Assembly: GCA_023078555.1 (NCBI GenBank)
Contig: CM041198.1
Location: forward strand, 5,036,354 to 5,100,353
Direction: 5' to 3'
Source of the DNA: Ulva prolifera
Lineage: Eukaryota > Chlorophyta > Ulvophyceae > Ulvales > Ulvaceae
DNA length: 64,000 nucleotides
In this document: positions 32,802 to 45,300 of the stretch, in pieces
How the letters are laid out: every line of letters begins with the position of its first letter
Position numbering within the stretch: the first letter of the stretch is position 1
Position numbers and translations under genes: made by a program
The notes under the pieces: generated by a model
Seen by the model: only the letters and a program-made list of their open reading frames with translations
Databases searched by the model: none
What the model was told of the DNA's origin: nothing

Positions 32802-33789
32802 GGGCGTTGTGCGTCTCCTTTGTGGGGTTTGCATCGAACTCTGCAGTGACGAATCTGGCGAGCCCTCTTGCAGCATGAGATAATGTTTTATCATCAATTA
32901 GGACGTCTGCTGCCTGCACAGGCGCACTGTCGAGTGTTGGACCACCCTTCTTGATGCAAGCACAGAACGCATCACTGATCGGGCACAACGCAGCTCAGCT
33001 TGACACTCGCGAACCCAGCCCAGACAACATTGCAGCTGAAACTTCGTCCGCTGTACATGGACTCATGTTCAGAATCCGTGGCGAGTGAACTCAGTACATG
33101 AGATGGAAAATGTGTAGAGTCTCGTATTTATGCATACAATGACTGCACGATGTCACCGAGTCTGCGGCTGGGACTGCATGAGACACCCGTGTACTTCTGC
33201 GATGTACATGGACAGCATAAAGCAGTGTAGAGCTGAGATGAAGGACCGCCAGTGGATCCGCTCGAAAGGAGACAATAGACGCAGGTGCCCCATTGCAATC
33301 AGCTGCATTCTGAATTGTACAATGAGCACATTACAGCGACATGCAGACTGGATGCGTACCATGATGAGTAGCAGCAGCTCATCTAATGTATACCCCGCTG
33401 TGGAGACTGCGACGTGCAGCTTGTCGCGATCGGCTGCACCAGTACCTTGCAGTGGGCTCTGCAAACCTAGCCTGTGTCAGGATTGTTTTCCCGCGGTACC
33501 AGTGATCCATGGTCATCCGCAGCTCATTGAATGTGATCTCATCTTCTATTGCGAGGGCGATGAGCACCTGTCCCAGCCAAAGGCGCATGGCCTTCTCGCT
33601 CACGTTGATAAATATCTCCTCGGACGGGTGAGAGTTGTTGACGAGATCGTTCAACAGGCCGCTGCGTGAAATACATTCTTGATCAAGCTCTCGAGCTCTG
33701 TCAGTTGCCAGTTGCAGCGATATCCCATCATCATGGATCCGCATACGGGACACGCATGTGCTGGCACTGTCTTCCATCACGACGTCCAT
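32802..33789 (-). CDS. Possible SKP1/BTB-like gene, incomplete model
   Basis: An exon at 33568-33789 starts with ATG and encodes 74 residues that look like the first half of a SKP1/BTB fold (LLNDLVNNSHPSEEIFINVS), ending at a donor CAG|GTGCTC. A second candidate exon, about 32803-32970, has a strong donor (CGG|GTAAGC) and encodes QAADVLIDDKTLSHAARGLA; its 5' boundary and frame relative to the first exon are not fixed. I could not close the gene to a stop codon. A pseudogene or chance similarity remains possible. Confidence 0.35.
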
Positions 33790-34990
33790 TGCAGGATCAC
33801 AATATCTCCGATTATTAAAGCCGATGGGCACAAATGAATGCCAAAATTATGAGGAATACCAGGCTTGGTATACGAAAACAGCGATCGGCTAGGCGCAAGC
33901 GGCAGTCCATGTGCGCATGCTGCATGGGCACTGTTCGTCACGAAGAACGTTGTTCAGGAGACAAGTCCAATTCAGACCTGCACCTACTTACTCCGTTCCG
34001 CATGTGCTATCGGTGTGCGTGTGATTCATAACACTATGGGCTGCGATATGTCGCGACATGTGGAGCACAGTGCCACAGATCATCGCCCTTTGGATAAGCC
34101 GAGACATTTTTTTGAGTGTTTTTCATTGCGGACGCAGCAGTAAATAGTCTCCACGTTCCTTGTGCCCTTCTCTGCGTTCGTACATCCCGCAAACAGGAAT
34201 TTTCCTGCTGCACCACAACGTTGTCGTGTCCGGCGCTTTTCTGACAGCAACCCCGTTGTGGCCTACCCAGACGCCCGCCTGCTGCGATCAGCACTTACAG
34301 CGGCAGACTGTAACGTGGACGTCGCAAACGTGCTACTTCGGCAAATTTCAGCCAGGTGAATGATAACGTGTCGACATGGGTTGCGCGTGTCGAGCTGCGT
34401 GTCGGCATACAGGATACAATACAGTGGCAGCTGAAAGAGAATCGGCCACTCCTGAAAGGTCATGTCATTGCTGAATCCCAGCGCTTGAGCTAGTCCCATC
34501 TCAGTCAAGCGACTAACAGAGCTGATACCCCAGCAATCGTCGCATGTCAGTATGGACAACGGGGATTCAATGTATGAGCCCGGAGTGGTCGCCTCTCTGG
34601 CAGCAAAACGGAATCAAAATCCATTACAGCAGACTCCTGCTTCGGTTCAGTGTGGTCCCCATGTGCAGGGGACAGACCCGTTTTGCACCAGATCATCCAT
34701 CAATAAGAATGTATGTCCAACCCAGTGCACGCCTTGACACTTGGCCAACTAAATCGATGTGAGATTCGCATTCCACATGAGTACCACGTGTGCAAAGTAG
34801 GCTGAAAACAGGTTACCAAGTCAAAGCAACTACCACCACACACCTGATGCACGAGTACTTGCCACCTGTTGGCTATGAAGCCACATGGAGACATGACTGC
34901 ATCGGAGGCAGCGTTGCAGCGGTGCCACTGGTACTCAGCCCATACCAGGCTGTAGCGTCTCCCCAAATGCTGCGATGGGCGACAACAAAG
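33790..34990. other. Intergenic, no gene supported
   Basis: One minus-strand frame (34263-34559) encodes a plausible-looking stretch (GFSNDMTFQEWPILFQL) but has no recognisable family and no ATG-to-stop context. Nothing else stands out. Confidence 0.4.
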
Positions 34991-35038
34991 CATGATGTAC
35001 ATCACAGCATGGGCCGCAATGAACCCTCTCCAGCGCAG

Positions 35039-36725
35039 TGTGTTACAAGGACAAAGGCAGCAAGTCGGGCAGCACCGCGAAAGGAGCAAGCAGACGAAGC
35101 AAACACCAAGACACCCACGAACATCGCACCCACCACCGGCGCAGCAAGCGACACAGATCCGCAGACCGCCAAGCACACACCCACACACCAGCACACACAC
35201 GCACAGACCCACAGACCCACAAACCCAAACCCACAAACGCGCACGCACAAACCCCCACGGCCGACACACACCAGCGCAGTGTGCACAGGTGTCCTATGGC
35301 GCGTGTCGCAGATGCCATCCTCCGCCAAAAGTCTGCACAACCAAGCACGACCCAGGCAGCGCAAGTGCCACGATCAACCTGCTGAGCCCGAGGCCCCAAC
35401 AAGCCATCCCCAGAGGGCATGCACCAGCAGCACACTGTCCTGCTCCTGAAACATTCCGCTCGCAATCGTCCATGCTCAGTGTTACAAGGATGAAGGTAGC
35501 GAGGCGGGCAGCACCGCGAAAGAAGCAAGCACATCAAGCACACACCCACGCAGGTAACACACACAAAACTCACCACATTCTCAGCAACGACACAGATCCG
35601 CAGCCCGCCAAGCACACACCCACACACGCACACACCAACACAACGCCCCAAACACAACGTCCCAGACACAACCAAACAGCAACCAACACCTCAATGCCTG
35701 TTGCCATACGACAGAGCCGTGCCCAAGACATTGCCGCCCAAGGCCGCCCATCCGGGCCGCTCGACTACCGGGGGCCGCCTCAGCCCCAAACCCCACCCCA
35801 CCCCCCCGACCCACAGCGCACCCTGCCATCATCCATGCTCATGCCATAATCCATGCAAGTGACTGATGCAGGCTGTGTGGCAAGCGAGAAAGCTAGTCAG
35901 GCTGTAAGCCAAACGTCCCGGACGTCTGCACCGGTCTGGCTTACGCCGCGTAGCTGACAACTCGTCGGTAGGCAACTCAGTGGTGAATAGGTGTATGGAA
36001 CGAATGCGGCAGCCAAGACGCACAGCACGCATGTGCCACAAGGACGACCCACGTATGGAGGGTGAGCGCGGGTGAGCGCATATACCAGACAGTGTGTCAG
36101 AGCAGACCTGTGGGCACTATGGTGCATGGCTGTACATATATACACATGCATGTGCGTGTCTGTGTGTTTGCTTCGTCTGTTTGCTTCTGTCGCGGTGCTG
36201 CCCGCCTTGCTGCGTTTGTCCTTGTAACACATGCATGTGCTGATGCCCCCGTGTAGAATGCAGTCAAGTAAACTGTTGCGTACTTACAGCAATTGGGGCA
36301 CTCCCAGCGGATTTATTACTGCATTGAAACTGCTGTGCGACTGCAGGTTGAAGATGAGGTTGAAGCAAGCAAGTGATGCAACTGGGAAACCCACCACCGG
36401 CGCATCAAAAGACACAGATCCGCAGACCGCCAAGCACACACCCCCACACCCACAAACCAAAACCCACACACGCACGCACAGACCCCACGGCCAACACACA
36501 ACATCACAACCACCAACACCACAACGCCCGCCGCCGCACGACAGGGCCAAACCCAACACACCGCTGCCTGAGGCCGCCCATAATGGCCGCCTGATTGCCG
36601 GGGGCCGCCCTAGCCCCAAGACCCACCCCCACCCCACCGAGCCACAGCACACCACGCCAGTCCGGCACACCGCCGCGCAGCCTCGCCGGCCCACGCCGCA
36701 CCGCACCCAGGACAATGCACCGATG
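35039..36725 (-). repeat. Cluster of related CA/GT-rich retroposon-like tails
   Basis: Units starting TGTTACAAGGA (35041 and 35481, tail on the minus strand) continue with GGCAGCACCGCGAAAG and a CA-rich stretch. GATCCGCAGACCGCCAAGC or a close variant occurs near 35155, 35590 and 36418. The units near 35590-35830 and 36418-36650 also share a GC-rich block containing GGGGGCCGCC. An opposite-strand tail lies at 36180-36230. The tails end CCTTGTAACACA, containing TGTAA. They look like 5'-truncated 3' ends of a non-LTR or SINE-like family, but no body is attached. Confidence 0.6.
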
Positions 36726-36877
36726 CAACTGGGTGTCCTTGCGAGAACAGAGTAGACCCCTCGTCATGTACGCGCGCACGGCATTTGTCTGGAGCTGCAA
36801 GATCATGTGCCACACGGAGGCGGCATGTGGTGAGTTTGTGGGTGATGCGTGCGTGGGTGTCTGGGGGTGCACATGGT

Positions 36878-37160
36878 CTGCTTGCTTCCTTCGCGGTGCT
36901 GCCCGCCTCGCCAACTTTATCCTTGAAGCACACAGAGGCGTCCAGACGAGCTTGAGACAGCACACGGCCAGTGGGCGGTTGCTTCGAAGTCCTCATGTTG
37001 TACCGTCAGTCCAAGACGATTCAAGCAGATTCATCCGGGGTATGCAGTATCACCCGATCATAAATGCCATGCAAGAAAAGCATCTTGTTGGATGTTGCAT
37101 GCTTGCTGGGACTTTGTTACAAGGAAAAATCTGGAGAGGCAGGTAGCACCTCAAGAACTT
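36878..37160. repeat. Two more degenerate copies of the CCTTGTAACA tail family
   Basis: 36878-36930 on the plus strand (CTTCGCGGTGCTGCCCGCC, ending CCTTGAAGCA) and 37114-37160 on the minus strand (starting GTTACAAGG). Both have diverged from the 35-36 kb copies. Confidence 0.5.
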
Positions 37161-37493
37161 CAGCGGAAGTAGGTGCGCTCATTTCAGTCAACCGGCAATG
37201 GGTCAGGCCGCACAGCCTCATGTTGTCTTTCGTGCCCCCATGTACCGCGCATTATGAGTCAGATGTGCGTACAGTCTAGATATAACACAGACTGCAGCTG
37301 ATGCAGGTGATGGCAGGCACGGAACATGCATGCGATACTCCAATGCTTTCCCTGCATGCATGCCCCAACACAAACCGAACAGGAGAAAACAGCCATGCCA
37401 CCGAGCTCACCGGCCCGTGTCAGCTACGTAATCTACGCCTGAACAAGCAAGGAGATCTATGCAAAGCGACTGTACTGGTTCCTGCGAGTATGT

Positions 37494-38123
37494 TCACAGA
37501 AACTTGTTGAACATCACCTTGTCGTCCCCAGGCCCGTAAAAGTCAGCCGTCACATCGCCGGCGTCATATCCATGCTTTGCATAAAACGCGCGAATATGTT
37601 CGAAGGACCCTTTCCCTGACGTCTCGATGACCAGGCGCTTGCCCTCACGGCTGCGAAGCTGCGTCTCAACCTCCTCTAGCAAGCGACTGCCTACCCCGTG
37701 CCGCTGCCGGCTAGGCTGTACACCTATGAAGTGCATATTCCACACCCCATCACCTTGTAGCGGGGACGGGTAGTGTGTCCCATCCGGCGCATAGTACGCG
37801 GCACCGGCTACCGAACCGTCCACTTCACAGACCAGCCACGCGTGCTCGACATTGTCAGATCCCTCGTAGAATCTGTCAAGTCCTTCCGTGAACTCTGCCA
37901 GCTCTTCTGGCGTCAGAAACAGCCCAGTATCGCCTGCAAGGGCGATCAATGCCTGTCGGTCCTCGACGGCAGCATCTCGGATCATGCTTGACCGCGACGG
38001 GGATTGGTTGGAGTTGGAGTCGGAAGACAACTTCACACAGCAGATGTTTTGGTGCCTTCTATTAGACAATGCGGCGATGGAGGGCAGTAGCGAGGAGGTG
38101 CCTGGATGACCAAAATGAATCAT
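37494..38123 (-). CDS. GNAT-family N-acetyltransferase
   Basis: Single exon of 209 residues from the ATG at 38123. Residues from about 47 onward (MIRDAAVEDRQALIALAG) form a GNAT domain: motif C/D at the start, a beta-4 strand in VWNMHFIGVQP, the acetyl-CoA pyrophosphate loop RQRHGVGSRL (R-x-x-x-G-x-G type) and motif B near HIRAFYAKHGYDAG. The first ~45 residues are rich in Ser, Asn and Arg and lack acidic residues up to about residue 34, which fits an organellar transit peptide; alternatively translation starts at Met47. The substrate cannot be predicted. Confidence 0.85.
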   Translation of the reverse strand: MIHFGHPGTSSLLPSIAALSNRRHQNICCVKLSSDSNSNQSPSRSSMIRDAAVEDRQALIALAGDTGLFLTPEELAEFTEGLDRFYEGSDNVEHAWLVCEVDGSVAGAAYYAPDGTHYPSPLQGDGVWNMHFIGVQPSRQRHGVGSRLLEEVETQLRSREGKRLVIETSGKGSFEHIRAFYAKHGYDAGDVTADFYGPGDDKVMFNKFL

Positions 38124-39900
38124 CTGCGGACAGCTTCGAGCGAAAAGCAGACGTCACATGCACCACATTATATGATCGAATGCTGGCCGCTGTAACCGAG
38201 ATAGGTCGGGGCGCTCGGTATCGTGCGCAGGTGCTCGGAATGCGCTTCGTATGTGCACTGAACGTGCGCGATCAGCGGATCGTGCCATTATGTCGAGGGC
38301 CGTGGACTTCTCGTCATCGTTTATGTCACCGAGTTCCGCCGGCACATGCTCCTGACAGTGGGCTGTGTCGACGGACACAGAGATAGATCCCACACGACTG
38401 CTTCATTCACATGTTGCAAGGGCTGTTGTCCCTGAAGGCAAGGAGGCAGGCAGCGCCCCTGCAACAGCATGCAGCACACGATTAGCACAACTTGAGAAGC
38501 CGCGCCCAAGGCGCACCCGAGACACTTTCAAGCCATCCCCGTTTGCAGAGCTTACCCGCCAAAACCACCTCTCAAAGAAACCCGAGAAGTCCACAAGCAG
38601 AGACAAGTGCATGCATGTGTATGCCAACACTCGATCGCACGCCCAAAGGCGGGTTTGTGATGCTGCACTGGCATCCACAAGCATTCACTAGTACTGCTGG
38701 CAGTGGGGCAGGTAATGCTGTGGCTGTGCGTTGACCAGGCGGTGCGCGTGCCTTTCCAACTTTGTGTTTCAACACATCCACAGCCACATCCACCCACACG
38801 TACACACCCACTAGGACCTTGCACAGCAATCCCGAACTGTCCACCCGGCCTCGTGCCGCTCACCGGCCACCTCGCCTGAGCGGCGGGCCGGCCGTCTTCA
38901 CGCCACTGCGCCACCTCCGAACAGTCTCGGCTGTTCGGCCCCGCAGCTCTGACGGACCCGTGGAGTTGCCACAGCGCGTTTGCTGGCGGCAGGATGCCTT
39001 GGCATGGCCCCAGCGTGCCACAGTGTTCGCAACAGCTTGGACGCGGTGGGCGTTGCTAGGTTTACGTGCATGAGCAGGTGCGGCGATGGCTGCAGGTCAG
39101 CACTTCTGGTGGGTGTAGGATTGCTGGGACCTACCAGGCAGGCCCTGCCTGCACTTGTTGTGCCGGGCAGCAGCCGGTCAATCTCGTGCGGTGCGAGATG
39201 ACGAGCTGCCATTGGGGGCAGGTGCATGCATGGATGTAGTTGCAAAGGGCAGAGGCCGGGCATCCATTCGCACATCCACTCACTCATTGATGGCCGTGTA
39301 CACGTGTGTACGCTGCTGCTGGTTGGGAGGAGAATCTTCCTGTGCTAGTCTCTGTCTGGCCTCTCTCCGGAGATCCAAGGCGCCATCCGATGACTCGTCC
39401 ACTAGTGCACTCATGATCAGTGATCACACAGGGAGTGCATAGCCACGACAGCGCGCACTTACTAGTAAGCTTACATGAGAGTGAACGGGAATATTATCAT
39501 ACGGAATGTAAAGGATCACATGGAATAGCGCATGGTTATAATCAATCATAATAATGAATTCGATGCGACACACGAACTGCACAGCACGGCGTCACAGGGC
39601 AGCGCCTCACAGGGCAGCGGTAATGGACGTCCATGGCCGCAGGTTTGGATATTCCATATGGCCACGCACAAGAAAGTGCTTGTCACAATACTGTGATGTC
39701 ACAGGAGAGTGAACCGGCACAGACATACGTATACGCAGGGAAACAAGTCTCTTGCGAATCGACAGCTCCAAAATATTTACATTCAACCACAGCAGCGCAT
39801 ATTACAAACTCGCGTCCTCAAGGCCCGCACAGTTCCGGATACATTCCCTGTTGCATCACACGGGTATGTATTAATATCAACTACCTCAGACTTGTTGATT
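38124..39900. other. Intergenic, no gene supported
   Basis: A GC-rich island at about 38820-39220 gives open frames on both strands with no recognisable domain or clear splice sites. A diverged fragment GAGTGAACGGGA (39479-39490) belongs to the repeat clustered at 53-54.6 kb. Confidence 0.4.
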
Positions 39901-39901
39901 C

Positions 39902-39952
39902 GGATGAGATTGTGTTTCAGTGTTTGTTTTCTTCCGTTCACTCATTTATAAA
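39902..39952 (-). repeat. Copy of the ~50-bp dispersed repeat
   Basis: On the minus strand it reads ATGAGTGAACGGAAGA followed by AACAAACACTGAAAC and AATCTCATCCG, matching the copies at 53.1-54.1 kb. Confidence 0.8.
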
Positions 39953-40405
39953 CCTCAAACTTGTCGATCACTGTGAAATTAAGCTGCCTCCATGGACATC
40001 TCGAGATTTACAGAGCGCACGATAGATGATGGCTCTGAACAACTGTTGCAGTACTGCTGCTGCATCATATCGAGTGCACCCTACGCCCTCAGGCTGCCGG
40101 TGGAGACGGGGGAGGACACGTTGCCCGACCACTGGCCCGGAATATGCAATGCTCCCGTGTCTGCAGATCAGCTGCGAGAGCATCACATCGACAGGTGCTT
40201 GCGCGCCAAGCGCTCCCGCCATAAAGCGGCACGCGGGTTAACCAACGTGCAACGTTGCAGGAGGGGGAGCCCCCAGATGCACGATCCCCGGCGGCCCAAT
40301 TGAGCTTAAGCCGGGTTGTGCGCGTTGTTCCCGCCAGCAGATCCGATGGCTCCTCTGGAGCCGGGCGCGGCTATCCCTGCTCTGTGCCTGACGCAGTAGG
40401 CGCTG

Positions 40406-41480
40406 ATGGCGGCGGTGGCTGCTGTGAGCGCACACCATCGAGGGTCATCGGCCAGCCCCTCCGGCTGGATGTTCGAGATGATTTGCGCAGCATGCCAGTC
40501 CTCGGACGCAGCCACCGACGCGCTGCTGGCGGTCATTTACCACATGCTGTCTGGCATGCTGCCACGGGAGATGTTCCTGCTGGACGGGCTCCTCATCGGC
40601 CTGGAGAAGCCGGATGGCGGCACGCGGCCGATCGCGGTGGGGGAGACCTGGTGCCGGTTCGCGGCTGTGTGTGGCCTGCGCGAGAACAGCCGCGGCATCG
40701 GAGAGGACCTAGCGTTGCTGCAGGTCGGCGTCGGCACGCGGAACGGAACCTGGACGGTCTGCATGGCCTGTCTTCTGCTCTTGCGGAGGGCGCTGCGGTG
40801 TTCTCCGTCGAAATGAAGAACGCCTCCAACTGCATCGACCGTGCGGCCATGTTTGCCTCCGTGAAGGAGCGTGCCCCGGCGCTGCTGCCCTTCACGCAAT
40901 GGGCGTACGGCGCCGGGATCCCGCTGCACATCGCCGGCGCTCCGGAGGACGTCGAGCCGGCTCGCTACCAACGCTGTGTCCGCCAAGGGGACCCCCTGGG
41001 CCCCATCCTGTTTGCGTTGACCCTGCAGCCTGTGCTGGAGCGCGTCGATGCGTCTAACGCTGGTCTCCTGTGGTGGCGTACCTGGATGACATCAGCGTTG
41101 CGGGCGACCTTGCGGCTGGAGCTGCCATGTTCCGGGGGCTGTGCGTGGACGCTGATGGCGTGCGCAACATCGGGCTGGAGGCAAACCAGGCCAACTACGG
41201 CCTCCACAGCGCTGACGCTGACTCAGCTCGGAGGCGGCGGCCACGTGGCTACAGGGATCGGCATTCGGGATCTACACGAGGGCTTCAAGGCGATTGGCAC
41301 ACCGCTGGGCACTCCGGAGTACGTCGCCGAGGCGCTGGACGCGCGGGCACGCGAGGTTGAGGGCCTCGTCGAGACCCTCATGCGAATCCCAATCTCAGTT
41401 CCTTCTGCTGCGTGTGTTCCTGAGCTCACTAGTGTGCGCATGACGCACCTGATGCGCATGGTTCCGTATGCTGTGCTCGA
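40406..41480 (+). pseudogene. Non-LTR retrotransposon reverse transcriptase, frameshifted
   Basis: Reverse transcriptase blocks appear in order but in changing frames. MFLLDGLLIGLEKPDGG and RPIAVGETWCRFA come first, then EMKNASNCIDR (where Asp is usual, Glu is found), CVRQGDPLGPILFALTLQP, the catalytic VAYLDDISVAG in another frame near 41070-41100, and finally GTPLGTPEYV and MTHLMRMVP. At least three frame changes occur (about 40770, 41060 and 41200-41220). No endonuclease is attached. This is a dead LINE-type fragment; after the last block the sequence becomes GT-rich up to about 41650. Confidence 0.85.
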
Positions 41481-41671
41481 TCCGCATGCGCAGGGCGGGG
41501 TTTCGCTGTTTCTTTGCTCGGCGGCCTTGACCGCATGTGCTTTCGGGGCTCTTGCGCCTGGCTGGTGGGCGGGGTGATGGTGAGGTTGGGCGTGTGGGTG
41601 TGCTTGTGGGTGTTGGGTCGGAGGCTTGTGTGTGTTTGTGGGTGGGTGTTGTCATGATCTTACAAAGGCCC

Positions 41672-42310
41672 TGAACCAGGATGGTTCCAAAGCAGCTAGG
41701 CATGTGAGTGGCCTAGACAACACAAGCTTATGAGTTCAAGTAATAGGGAGTAAGCTGAACTAACTGTCACCATGCGAATTGATGCAGTCCTAAGTGTTAA
41801 TACAATGCCCTAAAGTACCTATGAGAACGCCAGTCTTGCTTGATCTTGACTTGGTACTGCTTGACTTGAACTTGAATCTTGTATCTTGATATCTTTATTA
41901 CTTTAAATGCACCATCTTACACTCCCTTTCAACACCGCTCCGCACCGACGCCTTTGCTTCTCCTTACATGCTCATAACACAGAGCACTGCCTATTCTTCA
42001 CTGTCAGCTCGGCACGTCACAACATAGAGGCCGTTCATCCCGATGTAATTGATAGTATTTTAATTTCGTCCTCAGCCCCAATCGGCCGAGCTTCCTCAAG
42101 GATGAGAAGGCTTATGAGCACTGCGACTACATCAAGCAGTGCAGAGACAAGCGTGCATCAGAGCTGATGGCACGGCTGAGCGCACAGTAGCGCATGCATG
42201 CATGTGCAGACGGATGCACGCAGCGTGAGTGCATTTGCGCGCAGCTGCGCTGGCTCGAGCAATGCTAGCAACGAGCATGGCTCAGTTACATAGCTAGGCC
42301 ACGACATTCA
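41672..42310 (+). repeat. 0.64-kb insertion between 20-bp direct repeats
   Basis: TGTCATGATCTTACAAAGGC occurs at about 41652-41671 and again at about 42311-42330 and looks like a long target duplication of the kind made by LINE machinery. The last 222 bp of the insert (42085-42306) recur at 51098-51319. The insert contains no open gene; in the 222-bp copy here the frame seen in the other copy is stopped by TAG. Confidence 0.7.
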
Positions 42311-42350
42311 TGTCATGATCTTACAAAGGCGCCGATGGGGCCAGCGTGCG

Positions 42351-45300
42351 CTACCTCGTGAGCTGCGCCGCCGCGTGATCGGGCGGTGGCCGCATCGACA
42401 TGCCTGCGGCGTGCAAGAGCTTCTCTAACACGTCCGTCACAGTCGTGCATCGGGCCACACGTTCTAAGTGTATTGGAAAGTGGCGCACTTCCTGACCTGG
42501 CACTTGGCGCGTTGTACGCAGGAAAGCCTGATTTTCAGATATGCTTTCGACAACAAATGGGCCTGTGACCGCATTTTTCTTGCCCAGTCCGCGTTCAAGG
42601 ACATAAGCAAGGTCTCCAGCTTGCAATTTCCTCCCCCTCCTAGGCTTGCGAATGGCCAGAAGGTGGGCTTGCCTGTCAGCATTACGTTGCTGCGAACGGA
42701 GGATGCGATCGTATACGCGCGCAGCCACACGCTCTGCGCGGGCGTCGCGCTCACGCAAATAATCGTCCTCGGGCATGGCCGAGATCTCGACGGCTGCCAT
42801 GCGGGGGTGCGCATCGCGCGCGCCCACCGGAGGCGGCAGCCGGAGGCGGTGTGCCATCACCAACTCATTCGGCGCATAACCGGTCACTGTATGCCGGCGT
42901 TGCATGTATTCCATGCGTGTCTGCGGAAGCAGCGCGGGCCAATCATGGATGGCACCGGCAACTTTTGCCGCCAACATGGTCTTCATTGTGCGCACGAGTC
43001 GCTCGACGGCGCCGTTGGACTGGGGATGGTACGCAGAGGTCTGGACGTGGTCAATGCCAAACCGTTCTAGCTGGTGCCGGAAGGCTCCAGCAAACTCCGT
43101 CCCGTTATCCGTGGTCACCCATTCCGGGATGCCGTAGCGCATGAACCAGAAGTCATGCACGGCACGAGCGACTGTGTCGGCACTCTTGTCTCGCAGCGGT
43201 GCGAATTCCGCTGCCTTTGTGAAATAATCCACCATTAGGCACACATACCCGTGGCCGGTCTGTGCCGTGGACAAGGTGGCTTTGGTGCGCCCTGCCTTGC
43301 CGCGCACTGGCGCCGCTTTCACCGCACGAAGGGGAAACGGGCCAGCCAGGTCAATGTGCACATGGCAGAACGGCTTGCTCATGCGGGGTAGCTGCACATC
43401 TGCCACATGTTGCAATTCCAACCGCTTGACTTGGCAAGCATGGCACTGTTCAACATAAGCTGCTACATCTAGCTTGATGCCTTGCCAGTGGTAGTGCTGA
43501 TGCAGTCTGGCCAGTGTTTGGCTCACGCCGGCATGTCCCATGCGATCATGATACGCTCCAATCAGTCCCCAGCGGAATTCCACAGGGGGCACTGCTAGCC
43601 ACAAACGGTCGCCGGTGCGCAATTGCGTATGCTCGAGCAGCCATTCTGGGCGAGTCGGATGCAATCGCAAGGTGGCAGCCTTCTTACGGACTTTGCGTTT
43701 CAGCGCTTTGGGCATATCGGGGTGGAACACTGCTTCCGCCGCAGCACGCGCGTGCTGCGACGCTGCTTCCGGGTCGCGGTCACCGCTTGATGCATTGCAG
43801 TTCAAGGACTCGACCACTGCCCGCTCCTGTCGCTCAACATACGCACGTACCAAATCCACTAGATCTGGGTGGTGCGGATCTCCACGCCGCGCAAACAAGA
43901 TAGGGTCGTTGCGGCGGAGTTCGTCGACGTTGGAATACGCTTCATCGCATTGATGGCACTGCCACGCTCCATCGGGTACCACAGACCGTCGGGGGTGCAT
44001 ACACTGCAGGTGGTATGGCCGGTTGCAGGTATCGCATAACACCATGTGAGCGTAACCCTCTGCAGCACCGCAAATGGTGCAGGGTTGCTTGTTCTTTGCT
44101 TGCGTGTCGCCCGATGACCACAGCTCCTGCAGGCTATGCATGCACCATGACTGGGGATCGAACACATCATGGCCCTCGTCTTCAATATCAAGAACGCGGC
44201 CCTCGGTGGCAAAGGCCAGGTGACCAGCAACTGCGGTCACGCTGCCCGCTTCCATGTGGGAGTAGTGTCTCGACAGGTGGTCGGCCACAACATTTTGATC
44301 TCCCGGCAGGTATTCAACTTCATAGTCGAATTCTTGCAGGCGCATCGCCCATCGCTCTAGCTTAGAATTTTCGAAGTGAGCCGTGGACAACCATTTCAAG
44401 GCCGCGTGGTCAGTGCGAACACGAAATTTGTAGCCGTGTAAATACGGTCTGAATTTTCTGGTGGCCCATACAAGGGCCAGGCACTCTCCTTCCGTGGGAG
44501 CATAATGGCTCTCAACTTGGTTCAGAGATCTGCTAGAGTACGCTATGACATACTCTTTCTCTGCAGAGTCCGGATCTGCAGGATCCTCTGGCTGGATCTG
44601 GCTCAAAACCGCACCAACAGCTAGTTTGGACCAGTCTGTGGTGAGAATGAACGGTCGTTCTGGGTCTGGCATGCGTAAGCACGCCGGAGACACCAGGTCT
44701 GCTTTTAGCTGCTCAAAGGCGCGCTGGCATTCCTCAGACCAGATGAACTGCACGTTCTTTTTCAGCAGCGCCCTCAAAGGTGCTGACTTGTCCGCATACG
44801 CTTGTATGTGCTCGTGGAAATATCCAGTGGCACCCAAGAAGCTGCGAACGTCCGCAACATTTCGAGGCACCGGCAGCTTGTTTACCGCAGCCACTTTGTC
44901 AGGATCGGGCGCAATGCCGGCCTCACTGACAATAGAGCCCAGTACTCGGCACTCCGCAGCTGCCCAGACGCATTTGGCATATTTAACCTTCAGACCTGAC
45001 TTGCGCAGTCTCTCAAACACCCTGGCAAGAATGCTGAGGTGCTCCTGCCATGTCTTGGAGAAGATTGTGATGTCGTCTATGTAGACTGACACGCATTTGA
45101 CATCTCTCAGCACATGTGCCATGAGACGTTGGAAGGCAGCAGGCGAGTTGGAGAGACCCATAGGAGCCTTCGTCCAGACATAAACTTCTCCATCGGGGCC
45201 CGTAAAGGCCGTTTTGTGCTGATCCTGTTCGACCACTGGAAGGGCCCAGAATCCCCAGGTCAAATCCAGGGCTGTGAAGTATTTACAGCCGGACATGGAT

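Noticed and set aside
35150-35640. CRISPR-like or satellite array
   Set aside because: The repeats are CA-rich tails of unequal spacing and orientation, without regular spacers.
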